From contig ML677358.1 of NCBI GenBank assembly GCA_007922305.1, forward strand, positions 12,975,343 through 13,039,342: a DNA stretch of 64,000 bases, read 5' to 3'. This DNA comes from Dermatemys mawii. Its lineage: Eukaryota > Chordata > Testudines > Dermatemydidae. Positions 1 to 11,206 of this stretch are shown piece by piece (position 1 is the stretch's first letter; the number at the start of each line of letters is the position of its first letter). The notes beneath the pieces were generated by a model that had not been told where the DNA came from, searched no databases, and worked only from the letters and a program-made list of their open reading frames with translations. The position numbers were made by a program, and so were the translations under genes.

Positions 1-135
1 CTGGGCTTGGACTATAAGCTCTTTGGGGCAGAGACAGTCTTTCTGTTCTGTTTATACACCACTTAGTACAATGGGGGTCTGACTCCATGACTAGGGCTTC
101 TAGGCACTACAGTAATACAAACAATATACTGGATG
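1..135 (+). repeat. 3' tail fragment of an L2/CR1-like LINE
   Basis: The window opens with a degraded tail motif: an 'aagctctttggggcag' block, a 'gtctgactccatgactaggg' block, then 'ctaggcactacagtaataca'. The same order of blocks occurs near 16390-16500, directly after recognisable LINE reverse-transcriptase sequence, which ties the tail to that LINE family. The 5' part lies outside the window or was never copied. Confidence 0.55.
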
Positions 136-1589
136 CTATTCATCCCCATACCTGAACACACGTCTCTACTAAACAGTTCTTCCTATTGCTTCCTACACCA
201 AAATTTTCAAATAATTTGCTAATATTATACTTTTAGTTGCAGATATTGTGCTATTATTTTAGCTGGCTTAGAGGCCACCGGTCAAGCATCTAGCAAATGT
301 ATATGCATAGAGCAAAAAGACAGTTTTCCTTACGTTTGATTTCTTGTTCATACATCTCATACTTGTATAAAAAACTTAAACTTCTTTTAAGAGATGTCAT
401 TATTTTTTGTTCAAATACTTTGTTTCCCTCATGCTGTTTACTTTAACAGTCTTTCTAGCTCTCATATGAGCTTTTTTTATTATAGCCAAATACCATTTCC
501 CTTATTGTATCAGCTTTCTATTGAAAATGTAGATCAGAATGCTAAAGCCTACTAATATTTTTGTTATTTTTTTATCTGCTTTTCTGTCCCTTCTACCAAT
601 TATCCCCTCTCTCTTGCACGGTATCCTTCTATCCTTTACCCCATTTACACCATCACTCCATCTGCTCCTCCAGCTCCCCAATGATCCTCCATCTTCCTGC
701 ATGTACCCCAAAGTACACCTCCAAAGTCACACTATGTCAAAGTTCTCTTCCATCCTTACACATCCACCAATGCCCTGTGTCTCACTGCCTTCAAGGAGCA
801 GTGGGCACTGTTTGGGGTTCTCTGGTAGGTGTCCCCCTCTGGATCCCTGCTTTTGAACCTGTGACCCTCACTTCCATCCCTGTTTTTTCATTTGTTGTCC
901 CCCATAATCTTTTGATGCCTGGATTCAGTGGCTCCTCCCCTAGGCTGGGGAGGGGGCACAGAGAGGCTATAGATATGGGGGCCCACTTACCCCCCATAGC
1001 CTCAATAGGTGCAGTCACCCCTCACCAATCTAGTCCATTCATCCCACTCATCTCTTCTGCTACCACCCTGCCAGTTTGCTGTTCTGCAACTATTTGTGCC
1101 CCCTACCTACTCTGCTCAACTGTCCTCTCAACATGTTATCCCCATGTACCCCCCTAAACTGCTCCCCAAACAGACTCCCCTAACCACACTACCAGATCCC
1201 ATTCCCCTCTCCTATCAACACCCCCACCCCAGATCCTGATCCAATTCCCCTTGGCAGACACACCCCTCCAAACCCCACCCTCTCCCCAACCTAGTCACCC
1301 CCCTTAACCCTTCACACCCAACTGTCTGCAATCCCTCATATTCAGACCTCCTACCACAACATGGATCACCGCCACCGACCAGCACCTCCTTTCGGCCCCC
1401 CACCTGACACACTTCCAGATTCCCTCCCCAATCCACAGATCCCTGCCTCCCCTCATAATTTCCCCAATACTTGCAGCCCCAGCCCGGAATCCCACAGGCT
1501 CCCACCCCGCAGCCCCATAGGCCTCCTTCCCACAGCCCCCCGTCTGATCCCCCTCCCGGCCCCCCATCAGTAGCCCCCCTCCCTCCACT
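136..1589. other. 5' flank of CNOT6, pyrimidine-rich towards the promoter
   Basis: No exon is recognised here. Positions 136-540 are AT-rich with nothing notable. From about 580 the plus strand becomes strongly C/T-rich and G-poor (long runs of CCC, CTCC and CACCCC) up to the CpG island. Open frames in this tract, on both strands, reflect its low stop-codon density and show no protein-like signature. Confidence 0.6.
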
Positions 1590-1853
1590 TCTCCCCCTCT
1601 CCCCCTCAGAATCTGCGGCGGTCCGGCCCGTTTGGCTCTGGGGGAAGCTCCGAGCGCGGCGCGCGCCCTCGCACCCCTCGCGGAGGCCGCGGGGCTGGAG
1701 GCGGGACGCCGCGCTCCGGCGGGCCCGGCAACGCCGCGCGACTCGGCGCGAGGCTTCTTTCGCGCAGCCAATGGCGCGTGGTGTGCGGTGAGTGTGGGCG
1801 GCCTCAGCGGGCGGAGATGCTGGGGGGGAGGCGGCGGCCTGCCCGCTGCCGCC

Positions 1854-1883
1854 ATGATGCTTGTTTGCTTTCAATGCGTGTGA
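1854..1883 (+). other. Short upstream ORF in the CNOT6 leader region
   Basis: Two adjacent ATG codons (1854 and 1857) open a nine-codon frame closed by TGA at 1881-1883. It would be a uORF only if transcription starts upstream of 1854. The first ATG overlaps the YY1-like GCCGCCAT motif. Confidence 0.4.
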
Positions 1884-2002
1884 GGGGAAGGGGGAGGAGG
1901 CGGGGGGGAAGCTGCTCTCCCGTCCGGCCCGCGGCAGGAAACAAAGAGCCAGGCAGGCAGCGGAGAGAGGGCGGCGGGGAGACGGGGATGCTGCAGCCAC
2001 AG
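1884..2002 (+). other. CNOT6: CNOT6 exon 1, 5' untranslated (start approximate)
   Basis: The exon ends at a good splice donor, ccacag|gtacgg, with the intron starting at 2003. It lies in the CpG island and is the only strong donor on the 3' side of the island. The left boundary is a guess because no TATA box or initiator fixes the start. The exon contains an ATG at 1988 that is out of frame with the main start codon. The main frame itself is open back to 1858 but has no ATG in this exon, so translation most likely begins in exon 2. Confidence 0.6.
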
Positions 2003-4948
2003 GTACGGGGAGGAGCGGGGGTAGCGACTGCCGCCTCTGTGGGTACCCCCGGGCCTCACCTCGAGGGGGCTCTTGTTCTCGGAGTCGGGCACAGTATTCC
2101 TGGGGTGGGAGGGGAAGGAGCGAGTATTATTACTCCGGAGAGGGTATTATTGCGCTTGTGGGGGAGGGGAGGGGAGGGAGAGAGTACTGCTGCTTGGTGG
2201 GGTGGGGGCAAGTGGCGGGTGTTACCCCTCTAGGAGAATGGAGGTGGGGAGAAGCTTTACTGCTCCCGGGGCGGAAGGGGGTAGTATTGGCCTGGGAGGT
2301 GGGGGCAGAGAATGGCTCATTGGTTTGGAGGTGCGCTGGGGTTGGGGGATGTTGTTGGGGAAGTTGTGTGTGTGTGGGGGGGTATTATTGCTCTGGGGAG
2401 GGGAGGGGGAAACTATGGGTCTGTGGTAGGGTGGAGAGTGGTATTGCTCGGGGGCCTGGGAAGTAGTAGTGATCTGAGTTGGGGGTGTTACTCCCTTAGA
2501 GGAACTATTAACGCTTTGTGGGTGCTAGCTGGAAAAAAATGGGGACTGTTTTTGCTCTGAGGAACAGGGGGCTGTATGGGTACTCTAAGTGGTGGGGAGT
2601 TTGGGCTGGGAAGGGGTATTCCTCCCACAGGGCTGAGTGAGAGGGGATGTCAATATCGAGGGAAAGAAAGGGTGGGGAAGCATTATTGTTTGAAGCTGGG
2701 GCAGGGGAGGCTCTCAAGGAAGGGGGCTTCAGTGGGTTGTTGCAACGAGAAACTCTGGTAGGAAAGGGGGTTTCTTTTTCAAGAGGAATTAGATTGAAGA
2801 TTAATCCACAGACTAAGAGAGCTGAGAGGAAGGGGGCCTTCTTCCCTCAGTAGCTTATTGTACCCCATATTTATTTGCATTTAGAAAGCAATTATACTTC
2901 TTTAAGGTGGATTTGCAGTGAGAGGAAAGAGGGGGGCTTCTTTCAGAGGCGGTAGGTTTATTATTCCCCTTTCAAAGGCTGATATGCATCAAGAAAGCAA
3001 TTAAGAGGCAGTGACAATGGACTTGAAATTAGTATAATGGTATCTGGAAGTTTAAGCGTTTTTCTTGTGTAATTGAACATTAAACATCAAGACAGAGGGA
3101 AATGACATCAGTCTGATAATTGTCCATCTACAGTCAGACCACAATTTTCCATCAGTCTTCCCCTCTGCATTGAGAGACTTTAATTCATTTAAGCTGATGT
3201 ATTCTTTTTGTAAGTCTTGTTTTCTGAACAAACAAAACTGGCTTGTAAACAAAATCTGTTTTCTGCTAGGAGAGAAGCTTACACTTGCATTTGCCATTGA
3301 TGGTCTAAAACTGAGGCCTAGCTGGCAGGGAGGCCACAGCAGCAACTGCTTAGATCTGTCTGAAATAGAAAGGAAAGAGTGTTAGAGGGTGATTGACAAC
3401 ACTGCTGTCCAATGCAGTGAGTGGGGAGGGCAAGACTTGTGGTGACATGCAGGTAAGTGGCTAGGCCAGGGAGACTGACACGTAGGGGGTAAACAGATGG
3501 GAATTTGGATACATATCTCAGGGTTACTCCAAAGATATGTTTATGCAATATGTTTACATGAAGCAATGTGTGCATATCTTTAATAATGGAAATTATAATA
3601 ATATCCAACTGATTGTGTTACTAAGCTCTTGAGCAAGCAGTTACTTCTGTAATTGGTGGTTTGGTGCGGGGGGAGATTGCTATTACATTTGTCAGACTCT
3701 GGGACAAATATGCAGGGAGTAAGCAATTGTGAACTAGATGCAAGACCTACTTTATCTACTCTTCATGCTCTTAAATGTGAAGAATTTTAAGTTGCTGTGT
3801 GTCCAACTGGCCAGTTTAGCACAACTCTTACAGGGCAATACCTCGTATTTTGCCCCAAATTTAGATTTTAGAAACAAGCTTTTACATAACCTGACCAATA
3901 ATGTCTCTACAAATTAAAAAAAAAAAAAAATTCCTTGTGAAACTGGCTTCATTGTCCCATCCACACTTCATATTGGGGGGGACACCAGAAAAATGGCATA
4001 AGTTTTCTTTTGATCTAAAATATTAATGATGTGGAGACAAAAATTGCTTGAATATGACTTTCTGGGATAACAGTTGATTTATAACTAGTTATGGCTCTTC
4101 AGTTGTCCTTTGTTTAGTTTCAGGGGGTTATTTTATTTATCTGAATTTCACCGTTGTAGGTAACAAATACAAAATTAAAAAGATTAAGGATTACCTGTGA
4201 TAATTGTCTGGTTTTAAATAGGTTTGCAAGTGTTGACTGGTAATTTTGTTGTATTTTGCATTTTTTTTCATCCTAGAGCAGGTCTCGTAATTGGGAATTT
4301 ATCAACATTTCCACTGGGGTAATTTTACAGGATTATCTGCCCTGTGTTCTTCCTGCTGGTTCATCTGGACTCTGTGGAGTTTGCTACTAGCAATGAAGCC
4401 TTCTGTGGGGGTTTATTCACGCTATTACTGAAATGGAGCCATTCGCATTTGGATTAATGCTTTATTCACTTTCCACTTGAATCGCTTGGATCAGTCCATT
4501 TATAAAAAGGAGACTACTATGCATCTTTTTTTTGTTTGCATATTGAAATTGAACTCTGGGTGCATCCTTGATGTGTTCAAGCAGTTTACTTTGCTTGAAT
4601 GTTAGAGGAAGAACTGAAATATAAAAATAGATGAGCCTATAATACTGCATGGGCAGGTAACTACTTTTGGTATTTTATATTTTCAGATCTTTTCTCTTTT
4701 AAAAAAGAATGTAGTGTCCCCAAGCTTCAAGAAGTCTTGTTAAACTGGGTTCACAGTGGTAAATGTTGGAAATAAAAATATTGAAATCAGGATATTCTAG
4801 AAGTGAGCAAGAAGAGAACTACTAGTAAACCTGGTATATTGTTTATAATGAAGAAAGCTGCTTTGAAAACTGGAAGAAATGCTTCCAAGGTTACAAGATT
4901 TACAAAAAATTGTGCACCTCACCACAAAAAAGTTTAACATCCCTTTAA
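2003..4948 (+). other. CNOT6 intron 1, proximal part
   Basis: The first 900 bp after the donor are strikingly G-rich on the plus strand, with G-quadruplex-type runs (for example 2160-2182). After about 2950 the sequence becomes ordinary AT-rich intron with an A-tract near 3917-3931. I see no exon or recognisable repeat here. Confidence 0.6.
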
Positions 4949-5214
4949 GGCTATGTCTACGCTGGACTTTCGTTAGTAAAACTTTCATCACTCAGGGGTG
5001 TGAAAAAAACCCACATGCCTGACCGATAAAATTTTTACAGCGGAACAGTGTTGGTGTGAACAATGCTTTCTTGGTGGGAGATTCTTTCCTGCCGACAAAG
5101 CTACTGCCCCCATTTGGGGTGGTTTGGTTTTGTTGGCAGGAGAGCTCTTTCATGCTGAGGGAGTGGCTACAAGGTTTTAACAGCACCGCTGCAAGCTGCA
5201 CAGTAGACATAGCC
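4949..5214. mobile_element. Harbinger-like MITE
   Basis: The element starts GGCTATGTCTACGCTGG and ends CAGTAGACATAGCC, which are imperfect terminal inverted repeats. It is flanked by TAA on both sides, the 3-bp target duplication typical of PIF/Harbinger transposons. It is 266 bp with no transposase, hence non-autonomous. Related copies lie at 45007-45276 and, more degraded, near 8951-9206. Confidence 0.75.
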
Positions 5215-5257
5215 TAATACAGTAAGCACTGCTATCACTTTATAAGACACTACATAT

Positions 5258-5297
5258 GCCATGTATATAAAACATATATACTCCATGTATATAAAAC
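5258..5297 (+). repeat. Short tandem duplication
   Basis: The unit ccatgtatataaaac occurs twice, separated by an AT-rich spacer. It is a local duplication with no evident function. Confidence 0.6.
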
Positions 5298-5839
5298 CCC
5301 AGCTCCACAACTTTTTATTTCCAAACCCAAGAAGGTGAGAATTTTTGTTTATAGTGCAGCATGCATTATTATCATAGTATTATCACAATGCGTAGGATTC
5401 CCAGTCATGGAGCAGAACCCCATTGTTCTAGGTTCTGTAAAAACACAAGCGAAAGATAGTTCCTGCCCCCAAAAGGTTGCATGCTGTTTTCTCTGTTTTT
5501 TCTGCCGGCAGAATATTGTAATTTACAAAAACTCTGTTCTTGTCCTCATATAATTTTGGTGATACATGTGAATCATGGGTAACTTGACATTCCTGGTTCA
5601 GACAGCCACACTAATTAGGCATGGGTTATGTGGATCACATATTTGTGAAGGAAGGCTCCATTTTTTTCTTTAGCCTCTAGGATTGTATACACATGACCCA
5701 TTACATAAGTCATTATTATCCCCATAGATTTCCTTTGCTCCTTACATTTTTTTTTTTTGTTGACGAATGTTAATACTCAAAGGTAACAATTTGTAATGAT
5801 ATAGAATCAGTTCGAGAAGAAAATACTTTGCCTTAAAAC

Positions 5840-6062
5840 CTGATGAGAATAGCCTTGTAGTTAAGGCAGCAGACTGAGTCCCAAGAGCTGGGTTTCTTTC
5901 ATAGTTCTGCCATAGACATAGGTTATACCTTGCCTGGGTCACATAGTTGTTTTTTTTATTTTTAACTTGATAATAAGTCACACACTCCACAAGGGAGTTC
6001 TTAGCTAGATTCAATAATGCTTGTAAAGTCCTTTGACATGGAAGCTGCTATGTAATTTCGAA
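5840..6062 (+). repeat. MIR-like, tRNA-headed SINE fragment
   Basis: A degraded tRNA-like head ('agttaaggcagcagactgagtcc' with a following 'gggtt...' B-box-like segment) leads to a 'cctgggtcac' core and a tail like 'tgtaaagtcctttgacatggaa...gctatgtaa'. This order is that of ancient MIR/core-SINE copies. The same tail type occurs alone near 23800-23865. Boundaries are approximate. Confidence 0.4.
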
Positions 6063-7087
6063 AGTTTAATAGTAAAATACAGAGTAGACTCAAACTGAAC
6101 CTCTGCATTGTTTAGTCTAGCTCTACCTGATGTGTTTTGCATTCTTTCCCCTAATCCAGTTTTGGTGCGTCAGACTTGGAGGTGCGATCATTTTATGGAT
6201 GATATAAGTCATAGCATTTATTGTAAGGGCCCATATTTTAATTAGGCTATAAAAGGCCACTTATTCTGGAAAGTTGGCATGTATTTGTGTACACACACAC
6301 ACCTTCCATGTTAAGTGAATTTCTGCAATTGAGTTAAAGCCTTGACAATGTATGTAACCCATTCATAGACTAAGGTCGCTTATCAAAAGCTATTAAGATG
6401 CTTTAAGCATGCAGTTTTTAAGGGATTAATAATTATAACTCCAAAATAGTTTCGATTTTTAAATTTTTTTGCCAACTACCAGAGAGAGCTCTGGAGGATA
6501 GCCTTTTTTTCTTTTTTTCTTTTTTCAAATTCCTCAGAGTCCTTCTGTAAAACTCCTGCATAAATGGCTATCCAAGAACATGGGATTTGATGGAGCTGTC
6601 AAGAAGGGACCAGGCAGTGGCCAAGAAAGATAAACAAAATATAAACAGCAGTGAGAGACATTGGAGAAGAAATGCTTGCCCTGTTGGAAGAGAGCCCATG
6701 CTATAAAAGAGATTAGGAGCTCTGCAGAATAGGTTCCTTCTGTGGCTGTGGAGCTCATCAGGTTTGTGGGAGAGGTTCTTCAATAGGCACCTTAGGAGCT
6801 CCACTTCAGAGGACCTAGGCCAGGATGGCACTTCTGTGGATCTTTGTTTTAGCAGCTAGCGAAGTTCCTGACTTGCAGAGTTTCCAAGCTCAGTAGTTGA
6901 GAGTCCTGCAGGACAACAGGAACCTTCCTACTTCAAGCTTGCTCCAGTGGGTTTTGACTTCTAACAGCCCTGTTACTGCAGCATCTCAAGCTATCTCCCT
7001 CAACTCCTTCCTCTGCTGTCATTAGGGGGAAAAAGGGGATTTGACAGCAGACTGGGGCTGGAGAGGTTTATAGAATGTGCTAAGTTA
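6063..7087 (+). other. CNOT6 intron 1, no gene seen
   Basis: AT-rich intronic DNA with a short CA microsatellite at about 6290-6302. No exon or complete repeat is recognised. Confidence 0.5.
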
Positions 7088-7739
7088 GGCCCTGGTTACA
7101 CTGGCACTTTATAGCGCTATAAAGCCCCGAGGAGTGCTATAACCTCCTACCCGTCCACACTGGCGAGGCACATAGAGCGCTGTAACCTTAGAGTATAGCG
7201 CTACTGGTAATCCACCTCCTCACAAGGAATAAGGGCTGTAGCGCTAGGGCAAGAATGTGGACACCCACTGTGCTACAAGTGATCTCTTGAGATGCCTAGA
7301 GCCATTTAAGGCAATTGACATCTCTTCCCTTTCTTTTGAACTCGGCTGGAGGAATGCGGAAGTACCTTTTTAGAGTTTCTCTCTTAACTCGGCAGATAAG
7401 CAATGCACATGTTTAAGGAGGGAGCCTGTGTGAAAACAAAGACCTCTGTGAATGGACACGTGCTGACAGGCGCTCAGAAGGACGGAAAAACCACTGGCTC
7501 TCTCCCTCCATGTACACACAACACGTCCCCCCTCGTTTGAAAAGCACGTTGCACCCAGCTGAATGCTGGGATACCTGCTCTAATGCGCTGCTCCCAATGC
7601 CGCCTGAAGTGCCGCAAATGTGGCCACGCTATACCGCTGGCAGGTGTCAGTGTGGCCACGCTATAGCACTATCCCTATAGCTGTATATGAGGACAGCTAT
7701 GACCAATACTGCTATAATCCTGTAAGTGTAACCATGGCC
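7088..7739. mobile_element. Harbinger-like MITE, 652 bp
   Basis: Terminal inverted repeats GGCCCTGGTTACACT and AGTGTAACCATGGCC pair with one mismatch and are flanked on both sides by TTA, the PIF/Harbinger target duplication. Inner sequence repeats GCGCTATA/TATAGCGCTA-type blocks near both ends. No transposase reading frame is seen. The insertion is clean and relatively well preserved. Confidence 0.8.
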
Positions 7740-8950
7740 TTAGTCTGAAGTAGGGTTTGTGGCAACAGGTTGCTGATGTGGAAGGGGATTATTTTCTGTT
7801 CTGTACCATGCCACAATACCAGGACCTTGCTGCATATCATAATTTAGGTTTAATGTGTAGTATATTAAAAGATCTTACTGCTTTGGATGCTTTGGGAAAA
7901 ACTAATGACTAAGGTGCTGATCCTGCAAGTTGATCTGACTTCAGTGGAACTGTAGAAGTTGAAGGATCTGCATAAGTGCATCAGCTTGCAGAATCAGGGC
8001 TGATGGACTACATTTTAAGAACTGACTGTATTCATGGACAGACTTTCTTCCTTCTGTTTGAGACATCTACAAAGATTGGAAGGCCTGAAGCTAAACTAAA
8101 ACAAAACTAGGTCTGACTATACAACATTATCTGCATTGTCTGATAGGGCAAGTGGGTAACCACAGGAGCAGCTTTATAGCTAAGATTACAATATTGTTTG
8201 TGTCCAACTCTGACTATTAATGACCATTTAACTGTTGCCAAAAAACTTTGTTTGAAAGTTTTGCAAATGTAGTATTATGCTAGGGAAGGCTATTTTAGGA
8301 AAGTTTGAGATTACTCAAACTTTTAAAATTTTGGAGTTGTTTACAATTTGAAAGTTTTTCTAACATTTCACCCACTCAAACATGTTGACTTAAAGACAAA
8401 TTATGGCACATGCTTATTCTTATAGAAAACTTGCTCACAGACCTAATTTTTTCATTTGAGAGTTCATGAAACCTACAGTAGTTACAGTTTTTTTTACTCA
8501 GTAATTCTGCATGAGAAAACTAATCTATTGATTGCAGTGCAGGAGGGAGAGGTGGCTTAACCTAAAACAAGGTTCATGTGGACTCAAATTAAGATATAAT
8601 AAGTTAGTGCTGCCTGGATTTCTAGTGCTGTAGTTTAGAACTTAACGAAATCCATAAATAAGACAATACTTTTAGGGATGTTTAACTGGGTTTGGAACTC
8701 AATGTTTAAAGTAAGGAAGTAAAAAGAATCACAAAATATGATGGTGCTAGCTTCATGGTCTTAGCCTGTTGTGCTGCCAGCTTCAGGCAGTGATACTGTG
8801 GTTAGAATGTTACCTATTTCGTTACCACTAACGCACTTTAAAAATGAAGAACATTAAATATCTAGCATGGCTTATAATGGAATGTTATGACCAGCCTCAA
8901 CCAGGGGAGCAAGTGCCTTTTCACACCAGTTTGGGGGCAGATAAGAGCTA
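7740..8950 (+). other. CNOT6 intron 1, no gene seen
   Basis: Intronic DNA. A segment near 7912-8005 ('tgatcctgcaagttgatctgacttcagtggaact') is a fragment of a common sauropsid interspersed repeat, seen again near 23600 and 31580. Nothing else is recognised. Confidence 0.45.
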
Positions 8951-9206
8951 GGCTTGGTTCATGCTTAAAACTTGTATCAGCATATCTGTGTCGGTCAGGG
9001 ATGTGAAAAAAACACACCCCTAATCGACATAGCAATGCCAACAAAACCCTTAGTGTAGCTGCAGCTATGCCAAGAGAAGAGTGCTTTTCTTGAGACACCG
9101 CGCATGTCATTGAGGGAGGTGGTATTCCTACACTGACAGAAAAAGTCCTGCAGTCAGCTGTGTCAATATAGCTGTGCCAGCATAGTTTCTGGATTGTAGA
9201 CAGCTG
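8951..9206. mobile_element. Degraded Harbinger-like MITE
   Basis: Internal blocks ('gtcggtcagggatgtgaaaaaaac', 'ctatgcc...gaagagtgctttt', 'gtagacagctgtag') match the family of the copy at 4949-5214. The termini are too diverged to show a clear target duplication, so both ends are approximate. Confidence 0.5.
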
Positions 9207-10075
9207 TAGAAGTTTGGTGCTTCTAAGTCATGTTTTTAAGATTTTGTGTGGCTTTTCCATGTGTTCTAGTTGATAAACCCTGGCTGACTGAAAGGAAAGT
9301 CTCACAGCTTACTGGGAAAGGTGGCACAGTATTTTCTCCCTATTTCAAGAATTCATGTTTTCATTGAATTTTGCAATTTGCAACTCAGATGCTATGATAC
9401 TTTATAAATGTGTAATAATTTTCTATATTCTTGAGGTGTTTTGAAAACATTACATATTTAGATTGATATATTGCAAATACACCAGCTTTTCAGTAATTTT
9501 TATAAGGATAATTAATATTTTTAGTACATACGCTAAATATATATTTACATGAGGTTTTAATGCCTCCCAAGAAGCTGTTCTGGTTCAGTGGCTGTATTAT
9601 AGGCCTGTACATAGTATTAAACTGAGTATGAGCGACTGATTTAAGAACTGAAGTTACAGCAAAGTAGACTTAAGCATCTTGGTAGGGCCAGCTCAGCAGT
9701 CTAATTGCATTGCACTGCATCCCCTTTTATTGGAGTATCCTGAATGTGAGAGAGAACTTAGTCCCACAATTCTTGAAAGTATGGGAAGTGGAGTGGCTCC
9801 TCTCTTTCCAGGTAGAGCGGTGGTATCTAGTGCAGGAAGGAGCATGTTCACCCCAAGTATGGTCATTACAACACAAGCCTTTGGAGGCAGGTTGTGAAAG
9901 TTGGGGTATTCTAGAGATTCTCTCCCTCGCCTTGCCTCAACCATAGAGAATTAAAAATAATGCAATTAAGCGTTTTAAACTTCTAGGTTTTTGGCTTATT
10001 TTCTAGAATATTTTTGTGCTTTTTGTGGCTAAATAAAAGGATTAGTCTAATGTTGATATTTTTTATGTTTTGCAG
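9207..10075 (+). other. CNOT6 intron 1, no gene seen
   Basis: AT-rich intronic DNA without a recognised exon or repeat. The overlapping open frames at 9679-9946 on both strands carry no protein-like signature. Confidence 0.45.
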
Positions 10076-10204
10076 CTCTCCCAGTGTTCAGCCATAAATG
10101 GCTTCCAATTTGGACTTGACTGGGAGCATTGCAAAGCTGATGACAGGGGTGCAAAATCCAGAGCAGTGTGAAATTTCCTTACTTTTTTTCTGACAAGTTT
10201 TTAC
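10076..10204 (+). other. Candidate alternative 5' exon of CNOT6
   Basis: A pyrimidine-rich acceptor ending gttttgcag at 10075 is followed 129 bp later by a possible donor, ccg|gtaaat. Inside, an ATG at 10098 opens a 31-codon frame closed by TGA at 10191-10193; the frame from 10076 is also open for 31 codons. If spliced into CNOT6 it would be untranslated and carry a uORF, because the frame leading into exon 2 contains a stop. There is no direct evidence of transcription. Confidence 0.2.
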
Positions 10205-10669
10205 CGGTAAATATTTTATATACCGGAAGCCTTACTGTAAGCTAACTCTTTAAAGGATTAGATGTGAAGGGATATAATTTCTTCATTCAGGCGATGCACT
10301 GGACAGATCATTCATGTAATTAATAGGTGCACATTGGCCACTGAAGAGTCAGTTTGTACATTTACAGAATTCATTGGACGCATAACCATCACGAGGCCTC
10401 CTTTTCCATGATCAGATCATATGCAAAACATATATAAAATATTTGCAAGGTTCATGTTTCAAGGAGGCTGACTGATTGACTTTGAGGTCTGGATCATCTA
10501 TGACCACCCTGATTCCTTGTAGCAGTATATGGCTGTTTTTCTTAAATAGTAATTGATGGCTAGGGAAACAGGGTATCAGCCTCTTGGCTATTTGTATAAT
10601 TTGAAATGCCGTTGGTTTTAGTGTTAATATATTTTTGGTTTCTCTGTGGCACCTGATGACAATATAAGC

Positions 10670-11206
10670 CAGTTGTGGCCAAACTGTGGCTCATGAGCTC
10701 TATGTGGCTCTTTCACAGTTAAAGTGCAGCTCCTGGAGCCCTCCATACTCTCTTCTCCACCTACCAGACTAGGAGCAGAGCTCAGGGCTTCTGCCCTGCG
10801 GCACAGTGGTGTGGCTAGAGGCTTCTGCCTATAAGAGTGTGGGGAGGGGAGGGGAACACAATTTAAAGGTTCGGTCCTCCCAACGGCTTGAGTCACAACC
10901 TCCAAACACAATCTCCCTCTTTCTCTCAGTGGCCCCTTCCTTCAGCTCCCAGCCTAAGCTTTGCTTGGAGAGGCAGAGGAAAACAGCTGGGAGCTTCAGG
11001 GAGGGGTCTCTGCTTCAGCTGCTTGGGGAGAGGCAGCAGCAAAAGCAGATGAAGCCCTGAGCCCAGGTAGGTGCCTCCCATGGGGCTGAAGCTCTGAGAC
11101 CCTCCCTGCAGGGTTGAAGCCCCAAGCCCCAGGAGGTATGTCCCAGCTCTCGAACTTCTGAAAATTCATATGCGGCTCGGAGGGTCAGTAAGCTTGGCCA
11201 CCTCTG
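10670..11206. mobile_element. hAT-type MITE, 537 bp
   Basis: It begins CAGTTGTGGCCAAACTGTGG and ends CTTGGCCACCTCTG, imperfect terminal inverted repeats with the CAG...CTG ends usual for hAT elements. Flanks atataagc and atacaggc match at 6 of 8 positions, consistent with an old 8-bp target duplication. There is no coding capacity. Confidence 0.65.

Larger units (their letters stand above)
1590..2060 (+). promoter_or_regulatory. CNOT6: CpG-island promoter of CNOT6
   Basis: GC content and CpG density rise sharply here compared with all surrounding DNA. A CCAAT box in good NF-Y context sits at 1768-1772. A Sp1-type GC box (gaggcggggg) lies near 1897-1908. A GCCGCCAT motif at 1848-1855 resembles a YY1 site. 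There is no TATA box, which fits a housekeeping gene. The transcription start cannot be fixed from sequence; somewhere in 1790-1920 is likely. A GTGAGT donor at 1788 could end an alternative first exon. Confidence 0.8.

Noticed and set aside
1215..2000. A 261-codon minus-strand open frame and a 183-codon overlapping frame across the CpG island
   Set aside because: Low-complexity Arg/Ala/Gly/Pro translation caused by high GC and few stop codons; no domain, and it lies antisense to the CNOT6 promoter.
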